Shown: positions 1 to 9,207, numbered from the stretch's first letter. The stretch is 64,000 nucleotides of DNA from Paludisphaera mucosa (GCF_029589435.1 NZ_JARRAG010000002.1:930001-994000); one strand, 5' to 3'. Numbers and translations are program-made. The notes: a model not told the origin generated them from the sequence alone.

Positions 1-212
1 CTCGTGATTTTCCGCCCGTTCGAGGGTCTCCGGAACTCGTCGCCATTCGCCCGATCATCGATGACGCTCGCCCGCGCAAGCGATCCCAATATGATCATGG
101 GCCAGGATCGCCGATCTCGAAACAGCGGCCGGGACGAATCGCGGAGATCGCTCGGCTCCTGGGACGCCTCAAGGCGTAGCTCGGATCGTCGCATGCACCT
201 CGGCAGGCCGAA
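1..212. other. left-edge stretch, no gene recognised
   Basis: No reading frame here resembles a known protein and no hairpin terminator stands out. It lies downstream of the minus-strand TolC-like gene that ends at 213. Confidence 0.4.
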
Positions 213-1979
213 TCAGCGGGCGGCTTCCCGCCTCGTCGGCATGACCTGGCGCGGGAGGGGGAGCGGCCCCGGGGCGACGAGGCCGGCGAGCGGGGGCAGC
301 GGCGGCGAGGCGATGGGGGCGGCGGGCATGGGCGCGTCGGCCGGGCCGCTCAGCGGGGGCGGGGAGCCGAGCGCGACGAAGAGCCGAAGCTCGGCCTGGT
401 TGTAATCGGTCACGGCGCGGATGCGCGCGATGCGGGCGTCGTTCAGCAGCTGGAGGCTGTTGACGACCTCGATGGGCCGGCCGACCGTGCTGCGGATCCG
501 ATCCAGGTCCTCCCGGAAGCCCTTCTCGGCGCTGGCGAGCTGATAGGTCGTCACGTCGACCTGGCGTCGCGACGCGGCGACCGAGGCGTAGGCGGAAGCC
601 GCCTCGGCGCGGACGCCGGCGATCGTCCGGGCCCGCTCGCCGACGGCCTGGCCGACCTCGGCCTCGCGACGGCGCTGGAGCGAGAGGTTGCCCATCCCCA
701 GGTTGCGGACCGTCCAGAAGAGGGAGACGTCGAAGTCGCTCCGTCCGCCGAAGTTCCCGAGCTGGGTGCCGAAGGGGCTGCCGCCGCCGCCGAACCCGCC
801 GGCGCTGAAGCCGACCCAGAGCGTGGGGAGGAGCGGCCGGAACTGCTCCTGCTTGTGGCGATACTCCGCCGCGTCGATCGCGGCCGATCGCGCCCCGACC
901 TCGGGCCGTCCGGCCAGCGCGGCCTCCAGCAGTTCGGGGAGCGTCCGCGCCGGATCGACGATCGTGACGACCTCGGCGGCGGGGGCGACCGGCCGGATCC
1001 GCACCGACTGGTCGAGGTGGAGGCGGTGCGCCAGCCGGGCCGCGGCGACGGCGGCCTCCTCCTCGGCCTGGCGGACCTCGACGACGATCAACGCAAGCTC
1101 GGTCGCGGCCCGCTCGGCGTCGGCGTCGCGGCCTTCCCCGGCGTCGGCGTAGGCCCGCGTCAGCCGGGCGACCTCGGTCCCCTGCTCGGCGGTCTCGCGT
1201 CGGACCCGCAGGAAGGCCTCGGTCGCCATCAGCTCGAAGTACTGCTGCGAGACCTCCAGGAGGATGCTGTTGGCGGTCGCCCTGGCGTCGAACCGGGTCC
1301 TCACGACCTGCTGCCGCGCGGCCAGCGGCTCAAAAATGGCGTCGGTCAGCGGGCTGAAGACGCTGACGGCCGGGACCTCCACGGTGCTGGCGGCGAAGAC
1401 GTCCGACCCGCCGCCGAAGTAGAGCGACTGCTCCCGCAGGTCGAGGATCCGCCCCGAGGAGCGCTGGAGGTTCCCGAGGTGGTTGTGGTAGGTCGTCCCC
1501 AGGTTGAGCGACGGGAGCAGCAAGACCTGGGCGCCCTGCAAGGCGGCGGCGGCCTCGCCGATCCGCTGCCGTGCCTCGGCGATGAGCGGGTTCTCGGCCT
1601 CGGCCAGCCGCAGGGCCGCCGTCAGGTCGATCGCGAATTCGGAATCCTTGGGCGGGATCGAGGGGGCCTCGAAATCGGCCGGCGGAGGGGGCGCGGCGTT
1701 CGAGACCGGCACGACCTCGCGATCGATCGGGCCCGCGGCCGAGGCGGCCACCTGTTGAGTGCCGGCTCGGCCCCGACGGCCGGCCCCTCGCGACGCCGCC
1801 TCCCTGGCGGCGCCCGAAGTCGCGGGCGCCGATCCGCCGACCGCGGCCGGCAGCCCCGAAGCGTCCCGGCAGGTGGCGCAGCCGGGGACAAGTGCGGCCA
1901 GCAGGACCGAGGCGCAGGTCCATCGCAGGGGCGTTAGGGGCGTGATCGCCCGCTCTCGTCGACGTCCTGGTTTCGCCAT
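213..1979 (-). CDS. TolC-family outer-membrane efflux lipoprotein (copy 2)
   Basis: 588 residues. It is probably the outer-membrane channel of a tripartite efflux pump. The N-terminus is basic, followed by a hydrophobic stretch ending in a possible lipobox (LVPGC, Cys34), so it may be lipid-anchored. The rest is the long helical, Ala/Arg/Glu-rich repeat pattern of the OEP family, and two glycine-rich strands (around GGFGGGGSPFG) recur in its upstream neighbour. The ATG at 1979 is chosen because a GGAGGGG stretch precedes it; an in-frame ATG at 2006 also has a purine-rich leader and cannot be excluded. It begins 57 bp (or 30 bp) after the end of the preceding, clearly homologous gene, so the two form an operon divergent from the adaptor and pump genes. 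Confidence 0.85.
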   Translation of the reverse strand: MAKPGRRRERAITPLTPLRWTCASVLLAALVPGCATCRDASGLPAAVGGSAPATSGAAREAASRGAGRRGRAGTQQVAASAAGPIDREVVPVSNAAPPPPADFEAPSIPPKDSEFAIDLTAALRLAEAENPLIAEARQRIGEAAAALQGAQVLLLPSLNLGTTYHNHLGNLQRSSGRILDLREQSLYFGGGSDVFAASTVEVPAVSVFSPLTDAIFEPLAARQQVVRTRFDARATANSILLEVSQQYFELMATEAFLRVRRETAEQGTEVARLTRAYADAGEGRDADAERAATELALIVVEVRQAEEEAAVAAARLAHRLHLDQSVRIRPVAPAAEVVTIVDPARTLPELLEAALAGRPEVGARSAAIDAAEYRHKQEQFRPLLPTLWVGFSAGGFGGGGSPFGTQLGNFGGRSDFDVSLFWTVRNLGMGNLSLQRRREAEVGQAVGERARTIAGVRAEAASAYASVAASRRQVDVTTYQLASAEKGFREDLDRIRSTVGRPIEVVNSLQLLNDARIARIRAVTDYNQAELRLFVALGSPPPLSGPADAPMPAAPIASPPLPPLAGLVAPGPLPLPRQVMPTRREAAR

Positions 1980-2035
1980 CCTTCGGCCCCTCCTCCCCGG
2001 CTCCATCCTCGCCTCTCCCTCGAACCTCGCGACGG

Positions 2036-3670
2036 TCAGGGACCGGGGGGCGGGCCATTCGCGGGCGCGGCAGGGTTCGATGCGGGGGTGCCGGGGTTCG
2101 CCGCGGAGGCTGCGGCGGTCGGCCCCACGCCGTCGACCGGGGCCGGGTGGGCGAGCATGTCGGCGGGGGGCTGGCCCAGGGCGACGTAGAGCTCGAACTG
2201 GGCGCGGTCGTAGTCGATGATCGCGTCCAGGTACGCGTAACGGGCTCGGGCGAGCAGGCGGAGGCTGTCGACCGTCTCGATGGCCGGGGCCACCGTGTTC
2301 TCGATCCGGATCAGGTCCTCGCGGAACCCCTTCACGCCGCTCGCGACGGCCTTCTGCGACGTCCCGATCCGCGCGTAACGCGCGTGGGTCTTGGCGTAGG
2401 CCTCCGCCACCTCGGCCCGCACCCGGTCGAGGATCGCGATCTCCTGATATTTGGCCACGCCCAGCCGGGCCTTCGCGAGGTTGATCAGCGACGCGTTGCC
2501 GACGCCCAGGTTGCGCAGGGTCCAGTAGGCCACGACGTCGTAATCCGACCGGCCGCCGAACCCGCCGAAGACCGGCCGCACGAGGTTGCTGCCGCCGCCG
2601 AACCCGCCGGCGCTGTAGCCGATCAGCACGGTCGGCGAGAACGGCAGGGCGCGGGCCCCTTCGAGCATGATCAGCGACTCGCGGATGGCCGCCTGGCGGT
2701 CCTTCAGCTCGGGACGTTGGAGCAGCCCCAGCGCGATCAGCTCGGCCACCGGCGTCGGGTCGGGGACGATCGGGTGCGGGACGACGAACGCGTCGGTGGG
2801 GTGCAGCCGGATCGAGGGGTCGACGTTCAGCACGAAGCAGAGCCGCGCCGACGAGACGAGCACGGCCTCCTCGGCCGCCTGGACGTCGTACTCGCGGCTC
2901 TCCAGCTCGGTCTGCGCCCGGTGGGCGTCGGCGGCGCGGCCCTGGCCGGCGTTGGCGTACGACGCGGTCAGGTCGGCCACCCGCTTCGCCTCGTCGCGCA
3001 CCTGCAGGGCGATCGCGCGGCGGCCCTCCGCCCGCAGCAGCTCCGAATAGGCGAGGGTCGTCTGCAGGAACGCCTGGTTGCGGACGGCCCAGGCGTCGAA
3101 GCCGCGCTGGGCCACGACCTGCCGCGACGCGAGGTAGCCGAACACGGCGACCGCGACGTTCCCCTCGAGGACCACGCCCGGGACGTTGACGGTGCCCGCG
3201 GCCACCGCCCCGCTGCCGGCGCCGAGGTAGAGGGCCGAGCGGTTCACGGAGAGGATGTTGCCGTTCGACTGCTGGAGGTTGCCCGTGTGCAGGTCGTAGT
3301 TCCCGCCCGCGTTGAGCGACGGCAGGAACTGCGCCGCGGCGAGCTGCTGCAGCGCCGACGCCTCGACGACCCGCTGCCGGGCGATCAAGAGCTGCGGGTT
3401 CTGGGCCCCCGCCAGCCGCAGCGCCGAGTTCAGGTCGATCGGCCGGACCTCCGGCTCCAGGAGGCTCGGCGGCGAGGGGGGCCGGACGATCTCGTCGCGC
3501 CGGCCCTTCGCCATGTCGCCCAGGGGCGCGGCCTCCGGGATCGCGACCGACTCGGCGGCCGGCCGGCGAGTCGGTGAAACGTCCTGAGAATGGGCCGCGC
3601 CGGGTCGCCCGCCGATCAGGCAAGCCGCGACAAGGCCCAGGACCATCCCGTCGTGTCGTATTCGACCCAT
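2036..3670 (-). CDS. TolC-family outer-membrane efflux protein (copy 1)
   Basis: 544 residues. It has a Sec-type signal peptide (hydrophobic residues 9-20, likely cleavage near AHSQ at about 27), followed by the repeated OEP helical domain with the family feel of NPQLLIARQRV and ARAEVAEAYAK segments. It shares motifs with the downstream gene (EFA/LNAGGNYDLHTGNL versus LNLGTTYHNHLGNL; WTLRNLGVGNASL versus WTVRNLGMGNLSL), so the two are duplicates. The start at 3670 has an ideal AGAGGAGG ribosome-binding site seven bases upstream. A longer frame upstream lacks signal-peptide character and is not supported. Role inferred: outer-membrane exit duct for the RND pump encoded divergently from 4082. 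Confidence 0.88.
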   Translation of the reverse strand: MGRIRHDGMVLGLVAACLIGGRPGAAHSQDVSPTRRPAAESVAIPEAAPLGDMAKGRRDEIVRPPSPPSLLEPEVRPIDLNSALRLAGAQNPQLLIARQRVVEASALQQLAAAQFLPSLNAGGNYDLHTGNLQQSNGNILSVNRSALYLGAGSGAVAAGTVNVPGVVLEGNVAVAVFGYLASRQVVAQRGFDAWAVRNQAFLQTTLAYSELLRAEGRRAIALQVRDEAKRVADLTASYANAGQGRAADAHRAQTELESREYDVQAAEEAVLVSSARLCFVLNVDPSIRLHPTDAFVVPHPIVPDPTPVAELIALGLLQRPELKDRQAAIRESLIMLEGARALPFSPTVLIGYSAGGFGGGSNLVRPVFGGFGGRSDYDVVAYWTLRNLGVGNASLINLAKARLGVAKYQEIAILDRVRAEVAEAYAKTHARYARIGTSQKAVASGVKGFREDLIRIENTVAPAIETVDSLRLLARARYAYLDAIIDYDRAQFELYVALGQPPADMLAHPAPVDGVGPTAAASAANPGTPASNPAAPANGPPPGP

Positions 3671-3934
3671 CTCGCCTCCTCTGCCGTCGAATCCGTCCGG
3701 GGGCGGCCCAGGCGTCGCGTTCATCCTTATCGGCGCGGTCAACATTGCGGCTTTAACCCGCCCAGTCGCTCGTGGCCGACCGCATGACGCGCCGGTGCCG
3801 CCCGACGGCTTTCGAGTGGATGGACTCAATCGCGGCTCCCGCCCGATTCCGACGACACGTCCGGCGGCCGTGGGCCGGTCGGACGCGAACTTCGAGCGAA
3901 CCCCCGGCCCGAGGCGGGAGCGGAGACCTTCCGC

Positions 3935-3963
3935 TTGACCAAACAACTGATTGGCTATATAGT
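3935..3963 (+). promoter_or_regulatory. sigma70-type promoter of the efflux operon with candidate ArsR operator
   Basis: TTGACC (3935-3940) is followed after 17 bp by TATAGT (3958-3963), in a locally AT-rich island inside GC-rich DNA, about 120 bp before the adaptor start. Positions 3944-3959 read CAACTGATTGGCTATA, which matches 12 of 16 bases of the element in front of the arsR-like gene (9208-9223, minus strand). The rest of the 3671-4081 gap shows no gene; a promoter for the divergent TolC operon must also lie there but I could not pick one. Confidence 0.6.
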
Positions 3964-4081
3964 TTATTTAGGAATGGGGCCTTGGCGGCCGGGTGGTCGA
4001 GTCGCGACGGCCGCGCCCGCTCGAACTGGAGGTCGAGATGGATCGACCTCGCGGGATGGCTTGGCACGAGGGAGGTGGTCC

Positions 4082-5221
4082 ATGACCTCGGTCGCGGAGC
4101 GAGACGCCGGGACGCCCCGCCGAGGGGTTCGGCTCCTCCTCGGCTCGGCGCTCGCGGCGCTGTCCACGGTGGGGATCGTCGTCCTGATGATGGTCCTGGC
4201 CGGGGCTTTCGAGCCGAAGGTGAAGGTGGCGCGATCCGGCGGCGATGTCCGAGGGGCCGCCGCGCCGGTCGACCGGCGGTTGGGGGTCGTGAAGCGAGTT
4301 CGGCGGCCGCGGCAGGAGTCGGCGGTCGGCACGATCCGGGCCGTCTACGAGGCGGTCGTCGCCTCGAAGATCCTCGCGAGGGTGGAGCAGGTGCAGGTCA
4401 AGGCCGGGCAGGAGGTGAAGCAGGGCGACGTGCTGGTCGTCCTGGACAAGGCCGACCTGAAATCCAGGAACGAGCAGGCGACGTCGGGGGAGGCCTCGGC
4501 CAGGGCGAAGTACGACCAGGCGGAGACCGAATTCGGCCGCGCCCAGCGATTGGCGGCCCGGGCGTCGATCACGCAGAGCGAACTCGACCAGGCGAACACC
4601 GCCCTCAAGTCGGCGAAGGCCGAGTGGGATCGGGCCCGGCAGGCCGTCGAGGAGACCCGGATCGTCGAGGCGTACGCGACCGTGCGCGCCCCGATGTCGG
4701 GCCGGGTCGTCGACAAGAAGGTCAACGCCGGCGACACCGTCGTCCCGGGCCAGATGCTGCTGACCATGTACGACCCCGGCCGGATGCAGATGGTCGCCAC
4801 GGTGCGCGAGTCGCTGGCCCTCCGGTTGAAGGTCGGCCAGCAAGTCCCCGCGCGGCTGGACGCGCTGGAGCACGTCTGCCAGGCCGTGGTCAGCGAAATC
4901 GTCCCCGAGGCGCAGGCCGAGAGCCGGTCGTTCCAGGTGAAGGTGACCGGGCCTTGCCCACCGAACGTCTACAGCGGCATGTTCGGCCGGATCTTCATCC
5001 CGCTCGAGGACGAGGACGTCCTGATCGTCCCCGCGGGGGCGGTGCGCCGGGTCGGGCAGCTCGACGAGCTCGACGTCGTCGAAGGTGCGGCGATCAGTCG
5101 CCGGGCGGTGCAATTGGGGCGGACGCTCGACGAGGGCCTCGAGGTCCTCTCGGGCCTCGAGGAGGGCGAGCAGGTCGTGCTCCCGAAGGATTCCCCGGGT
5201 CGATCGGCGGGAGGCCGATGA
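4082..5221 (+). CDS. RND efflux periplasmic adaptor (membrane fusion protein)
   Basis: 379 residues, HlyD/AcrA type. One N-terminal membrane anchor (about 17-41), then the two halves of a lipoyl/barrel-sandwich fold (KAGQEVKQGDVLVVLD near 105-122 and APMSGRVVDKKVNAGDTV near 203-220) separated by an alpha-helical hairpin rich in Ala/Glu/Lys, then a beta-barrel and membrane-proximal domain. It bridges the inner-membrane pump and the outer-membrane channel. The ATG at 4082 follows a GGGAGGTGG site; the frame is open further upstream but without family features. The stop overlaps the pump start by ATGA (5218-5221), indicating translational coupling. Substrate unknown; the ArsR-type regulator downstream hints at a metal or toxic small molecule, but the protein shows no His/Cys-rich metal site. 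Confidence 0.88.
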   Translation: MTSVAERDAGTPRRGVRLLLGSALAALSTVGIVVLMMVLAGAFEPKVKVARSGGDVRGAAAPVDRRLGVVKRVRRPRQESAVGTIRAVYEAVVASKILARVEQVQVKAGQEVKQGDVLVVLDKADLKSRNEQATSGEASARAKYDQAETEFGRAQRLAARASITQSELDQANTALKSAKAEWDRARQAVEETRIVEAYATVRAPMSGRVVDKKVNAGDTVVPGQMLLTMYDPGRMQMVATVRESLALRLKVGQQVPARLDALEHVCQAVVSEIVPEAQAESRSFQVKVTGPCPPNVYSGMFGRIFIPLEDEDVLIVPAGAVRRVGQLDELDVVEGAAISRRAVQLGRTLDEGLEVLSGLEEGEQVVLPKDSPGRSAGGR

Positions 5222-8200
5222 TGGGCGAGCGGGATTCAGGGGCCGGCCCGAACGGCGTCGGGCCGAAGCGGCACGATTTCCTCAACGGGATCGTCCACGT
5301 CTTCCTCGACAATAATTTCTCGATCATCCTGATCGTCGTCTCCGTCCTGATCGGCCTGGCGGCCCTGCTGGTGACCGCCCGGGAGGAGGATCCGCAGATC
5401 GTCGTGCCGCTGGCCGACGTCATGGTGAGCATGCCGGGCCACTCGGCCGCCGAGGTCGAACAGCTCGCGGCGAACCCCCTGGAGAAGATCCTCTATCAGA
5501 TCGACGGCGTGGAATACGTCTACAGCATGTCGCGCGAGAACCAGGCCGTCATCACGGTCCGGTTCTACGTCGGCCAGGACCGCGAGCGGAGCCTCGTCAA
5601 GCTCTTCAAGAAGATCAACGAGAACCAGGACGTCATCCCGCCCGGCGTCTCCGGCTGGGTCGTCAAGCCGGTCGAGATCGACGACGTCCCGGTCGTCTCC
5701 CTGACGCTCGCCGGCGAGGAGGGCGACGGCTACGGCCTCAGGAGGGTCGGCGAGGAGGTCGTCCAGCGCCTGTCGGCGCTGCCCGGGGTCTCGCGGGCCT
5801 ACGTCGTCGGGGGCGAGCCCCGCAGGGTGCGGGTCGACCTCGACCCCGAGCGGCTCCAGGCGTACGCCCTCGGCCCCCTGGAGGTCCAGACGGCGATCCA
5901 GGGGGCGAACGTCACCCGTCCCGCCGGCGACTTCACCCGCGGCGACGCGGTCGTCCGGGTCGAGGGGGGCGTCGCGGCCGACCGCCCGGAGCGGATCCGC
6001 GACCTGGTCGTGGGGGTCTTCCAGAACCGCCCGGTCTTCCTCAAGGACGTGGCCACCGTACGCGACGGGCCCAACGAGGCGACCAGCTACCTCCGCCACG
6101 GCTGGGGCCCGGCGCGGGGGTTCGAGGCGCCCGAGGGGTTCCCGGGCGTCGAGGTCGCCGGACGCGGCGGATCCGGTGCGTCCCGACGCGCGACGGCCGG
6201 CGTCGTCGCCGCGAGGCCCGCCGTCACGGTGGCCATCGCCAAGCAGAAGGGGACCAACGCGGTGACCGTCGCGGAGTCCGTCCTCCGCGCGGCCGGGGAG
6301 CTCAGGAGCGACGTCGTCCCTTCGGGCATGGAGCTCGTCGTCACCCGCAACTCGGGGCTGACCGCCGACGAGAAGGTCGACGAGCTCGTCGAGGGCCTGT
6401 GGGTGGCGATCGTCATCGTCATCGCGCTCTTGACCCTCAGCCTCGGCTGGCGCGAGGCGATGATCGTCGCCGTCGCGGTGCCGGTGGTCTTCGGTCTGAC
6501 GCTCGGGGTCAATCTGCTCTTCGGCTACACGATCAACCGGGTGACGTTGTTCGCCCTGATCCTTTCGCTCGGCCTGCTGGTCGACGACCCGATCGTGGAC
6601 GTCGAGAACATCGCGCGGCATTTCGAGATGCGCGGCCGGGCGACGCGGGACATCGTGCTCGAGGCGGTCGCCGAGATCCGCCCGCCCCTGATCAGCGCGA
6701 CGCTGGCGGTGATCGTGAGCTTCCTGCCGCTGTTCTTCATCACCGGCATGATGGGCCCCTACATGGCCCCGATGGCGCTGAACGTGCCGGTGGCCATGCT
6801 GATGTCGATGCTCGTGGCGTTCACCATCACGCCCTGGATGGCCTACCAGGTCCTCCACAAGAAGTTCAACTCGGGCGCCCATGCGGGCCGCCCCCACACG
6901 GACGAGGAGGACCTCGAGGCGCTCCGCCGCACGTTCCTCTACCGCCTGTTCCGACCGATGATGGCCCCCCTGATCGGTTCGCGGCGGGCGGCCTTGACGT
7001 TCCTGACGTCGATCGCCCTGCTCACGGCCGCCGCGACAGGGCTCGCGGCGCTCCGGATGGTCCCCTTGAAGATGCTGCCCTTCGACAACAAGAACGAGTT
7101 GCTGCTGGTCCTCGACTTCGACGAAGGGACCACCCTGGAGCGCGCGAACGCCGCGGTCCGGGAGGTCGAGGCCGAGGTGGCGACGGTCCCCGAGGTCACC
7201 GACTACGTCAGCTACGTCGGCCTCCCCAGCCCGATCGACTTCAACGGCCTGGTCAGGCACTACTACCTGCGGCAGACGCCCCACAACGCCGAGGTCCGCG
7301 TGAACCTGGTCGGCAAGAAGCACCGCGCGGCGCAGAGCCACGCGATCGCCCTGCGGCTCCACGACCGCCTGACCGCGCTCGCCGGCAGGCGCCACGCGCG
7401 GCTCAAGGTCGTCGAACTGCCTCCGGGGCCGCCCGTGCTCGCCTCGCTCGTGGCCGAGGTGAGCGGCCGGCCGGAGCACTCGTACGACGACCTCACGTCC
7501 GCGGCCGCGACGGTCGCCCGGCGGCTCGGGGCGGAGCCGGGGGTCGCGGAGGTGGACGACACGGTCGAGGCCCCCGCCCGGAAGCTCGTGTTCGTCGCCG
7601 ACCAGGAGAAGGCCGCCCTCAACGGGGTCTCCGTCGACGAGATCGCCCGGACCCTCCGCCTCGTCCTGTCCGGCGGCGACGCCGGCACGGTGCGACTCGC
7701 GGGCGAACGGAACCCGCTCCGCGTCGAGCTCCGCCTGCCGCGCTCGCTCCGATCCAGCCGCCAGGACCTGGCGAGCGTGCGGGTCAAGGGCCGGACGGGC
7801 CAGTTCACGGCGCTGTCGGAGCTCGGCGGCTGGGAGGAGACCCGCGTCGACCAGACGATCTACCACAAGAATCTGGAGCGCGTGGTCTACGTGACCGCCG
7901 AGACGCTGGGGCGCACCCCGGCGGAGTGCGTCCTCGACGTGACCTTCGACCGGCGGCCCGACGGGACCTCGCCGACGGGCGCCTCGACGGATCAAGGTTG
8001 GGTGTCCGACGCCGAGCCGCGGAAGCTCTCCGAGCGGACGTTCCTCCGCAACGGCGGAGGCATCCCCTGGGCCGTGCCCGCCGGCGTGCGAGTCGGGTTC
8101 AGCGGCGAGGGCGAGTGGAAGATCACCCTCGACGTGTTCCGCGACCTCGGCCTCGCGTTCGCGGCGGCCATGGTGATGATCTACGTGATCCTCGTGATGC

Positions 8201-8712
8201 AGACGAACTCGTTCCTGATCCCGCTGGTCGTGATGCTCGCCATCCCGCTCACCGTACTCGGCGTGATGCCGGGCTTCTGGCTGCTGAACGCCATGAACGG
8301 GCAGGTCGTCGGCGGGCGCGCCGACCCCGTGCTCTTCACCGCCACGGCCATGATCGGCATGATCGCGCTCGCCGGCATCGTGACCCGCGACGCGATCATC
8401 CTGGTCGATTTCATCGGCCAGTCCGTCGAGAAGGGCCGCCCGCTCTTCGACGCCATCATGGAGAGCCGCGTCGTGCGGATGCGTCCGATCCTCCTGACGG
8501 CGGGTGCGGCGATGCTCTCGAGCATCCCCATCACGCTCGACCCGATCTTCTCGGGGCTGGCGTGGTCGCTGATCTTCGGGTTGTTCGCGTCGACGATCTT
8601 CACCCTGTTCGTGATCCCGGTGTCGTACTGGCTGCTCCACGCCGAGAAATCCGGCGTCGCGAGCCGCCCGCCGGCCGGCTCGCGCGACGTCGGTGCGGTC
8701 GTCGAGCCTTGA
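5218..8712 (+). CDS. RND-family efflux pump, inner-membrane permease
   Basis: 1164 residues, somewhat longer than AcrB-type pumps. Membrane helix 1 lies near 33-55; periplasmic porter domains follow, then helices near 395-540, a second periplasmic half, and the C-terminal helix bundle (about 980-1140). The proton-relay Asp pair of helix 4 is visible as LLVDDPIVDVEN (Asp456, Asp457), which points to the hydrophobe/amphiphile (HAE) branch rather than the heavy-metal branch. A low-complexity Gly/Ala/Arg stretch at residues 294-336 interrupts the first porter region. Tandem ATGs occur at 5218 and 5221; the first gives the ATGA overlap with the adaptor gene. Energy source is the proton gradient by family knowledge; substrate is not predictable here. 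Confidence 0.92.
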   Translation: MMGERDSGAGPNGVGPKRHDFLNGIVHVFLDNNFSIILIVVSVLIGLAALLVTAREEDPQIVVPLADVMVSMPGHSAAEVEQLAANPLEKILYQIDGVEYVYSMSRENQAVITVRFYVGQDRERSLVKLFKKINENQDVIPPGVSGWVVKPVEIDDVPVVSLTLAGEEGDGYGLRRVGEEVVQRLSALPGVSRAYVVGGEPRRVRVDLDPERLQAYALGPLEVQTAIQGANVTRPAGDFTRGDAVVRVEGGVAADRPERIRDLVVGVFQNRPVFLKDVATVRDGPNEATSYLRHGWGPARGFEAPEGFPGVEVAGRGGSGASRRATAGVVAARPAVTVAIAKQKGTNAVTVAESVLRAAGELRSDVVPSGMELVVTRNSGLTADEKVDELVEGLWVAIVIVIALLTLSLGWREAMIVAVAVPVVFGLTLGVNLLFGYTINRVTLFALILSLGLLVDDPIVDVENIARHFEMRGRATRDIVLEAVAEIRPPLISATLAVIVSFLPLFFITGMMGPYMAPMALNVPVAMLMSMLVAFTITPWMAYQVLHKKFNSGAHAGRPHTDEEDLEALRRTFLYRLFRPMMAPLIGSRRAALTFLTSIALLTAAATGLAALRMVPLKMLPFDNKNELLLVLDFDEGTTLERANAAVREVEAEVATVPEVTDYVSYVGLPSPIDFNGLVRHYYLRQTPHNAEVRVNLVGKKHRAAQSHAIALRLHDRLTALAGRRHARLKVVELPPGPPVLASLVAEVSGRPEHSYDDLTSAAATVARRLGAEPGVAEVDDTVEAPARKLVFVADQEKAALNGVSVDEIARTLRLVLSGGDAGTVRLAGERNPLRVELRLPRSLRSSRQDLASVRVKGRTGQFTALSELGGWEETRVDQTIYHKNLERVVYVTAETLGRTPAECVLDVTFDRRPDGTSPTGASTDQGWVSDAEPRKLSERTFLRNGGGIPWAVPAGVRVGFSGEGEWKITLDVFRDLGLAFAAAMVMIYVILVMQTNSFLIPLVVMLAIPLTVLGVMPGFWLLNAMNGQVVGGRADPVLFTATAMIGMIALAGIVTRDAIILVDFIGQSVEKGRPLFDAIMESRVVRMRPILLTAGAAMLSSIPITLDPIFSGLAWSLIFGLFASTIFTLFVIPVSYWLLHAEKSGVASRPPAGSRDVGAVVEP

Positions 8713-8738
8713 CGTGCGAAGCCGGCGGCGCGCACGTC
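8711..8738 (+). terminator. possible hairpin at the end of the efflux operon
   Basis: GACGTGCG (8711-8718) pairs with CGCACGTC (8731-8738), overlapping the pump stop codon. No T-tract follows, so termination is only a guess. Confidence 0.3.
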
Positions 8739-8826
8739 CGTCGTGCACCGAATCAAGGCCGACGACCTGGATCGCGAACTCGCCAACGGCGAGATCATCG
8801 CCCGCCACCGCGCGGCGGGAGCGGTC

Positions 8827-9180
8827 CTAGATCCGTTTCTGCCAGGTCTTGAGGAGCTTGCGGTTGCGATCGACCTCCGCCTGCGCCTCCTCGATGATGT
8901 TGCCGCAGACCAGTCGGCAGAGTTGCTCGACGAGGGGGTCGCCCACCGAGTAGAACACCTGCAGGCCTTCCTTTCGGCGGGAGACCATCCCGGCCTCCGC
9001 CAGCATCTTCAGGTGCTTCGAGACGTTCGCCTGGTTCTGCCCGGTCTCGACGACCACGGCCCCGACGTTCTTCTCGCCGGCCAGCAGGGCGCGGAGGATC
9101 GAAAGCCGCGTGCGGTCGCCCAGCATCCGGAACTTCTCGGCCACACGTTCCAGGAGTTCGTCGGGGATCGCGACAGCCAT
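8827..9180 (-). CDS. ArsR/SmtB-family transcriptional repressor
   Basis: 117 residues, a typical length. The winged helix is clear: FRMLGDRTRLSILRALL (about 17-33), recognition region QNQANVSKHLKMLAEAGMV (about 49-67) and the wing GLQVFYSVGD. The canonical alpha-3 metal site (ELCVCDL) is replaced by NVGAVVVETG without cysteines; the only cysteines are in LCRLVCG near the C-terminal dimer helix, so any metal sensing would use a different site. It converges on the pump operon and is the obvious candidate regulator of it, supported by the shared element in both promoters. The ATG at 9180 is fixed by homology; its ribosome-binding site is weak. Confidence 0.9.
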   Translation of the reverse strand: MAVAIPDELLERVAEKFRMLGDRTRLSILRALLAGEKNVGAVVVETGQNQANVSKHLKMLAEAGMVSRRKEGLQVFYSVGDPLVEQLCRLVCGNIIEEAQAEVDRNRKLLKTWQKRI

Positions 9181-9207
9181 GGAGCCCGCTGAATATCCGT
9201 TTGGCAG

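Noticed and set aside
2036-3623. Fusion of the two TolC frames into one 1136-residue protein
   Set aside because: The N-terminal part of that frame is an out-of-frame reading of the upstream TolC gene; each gene has its own signal sequence and ribosome-binding site.
3772-5217. Extending the pump frame upstream to a 1646-residue protein
   Set aside because: The extra residues lie in the wrong frame over the adaptor gene and have no structure; the ATGA overlap at 5218 sets the start.
5236-8808. A 1190-residue open frame antisense to the RND pump
   Set aside because: Its composition (His/Arg/Asp/Pro-rich, no domain) is that of an antisense shadow in very GC-rich DNA; the sense strand has a complete RND protein with motifs.
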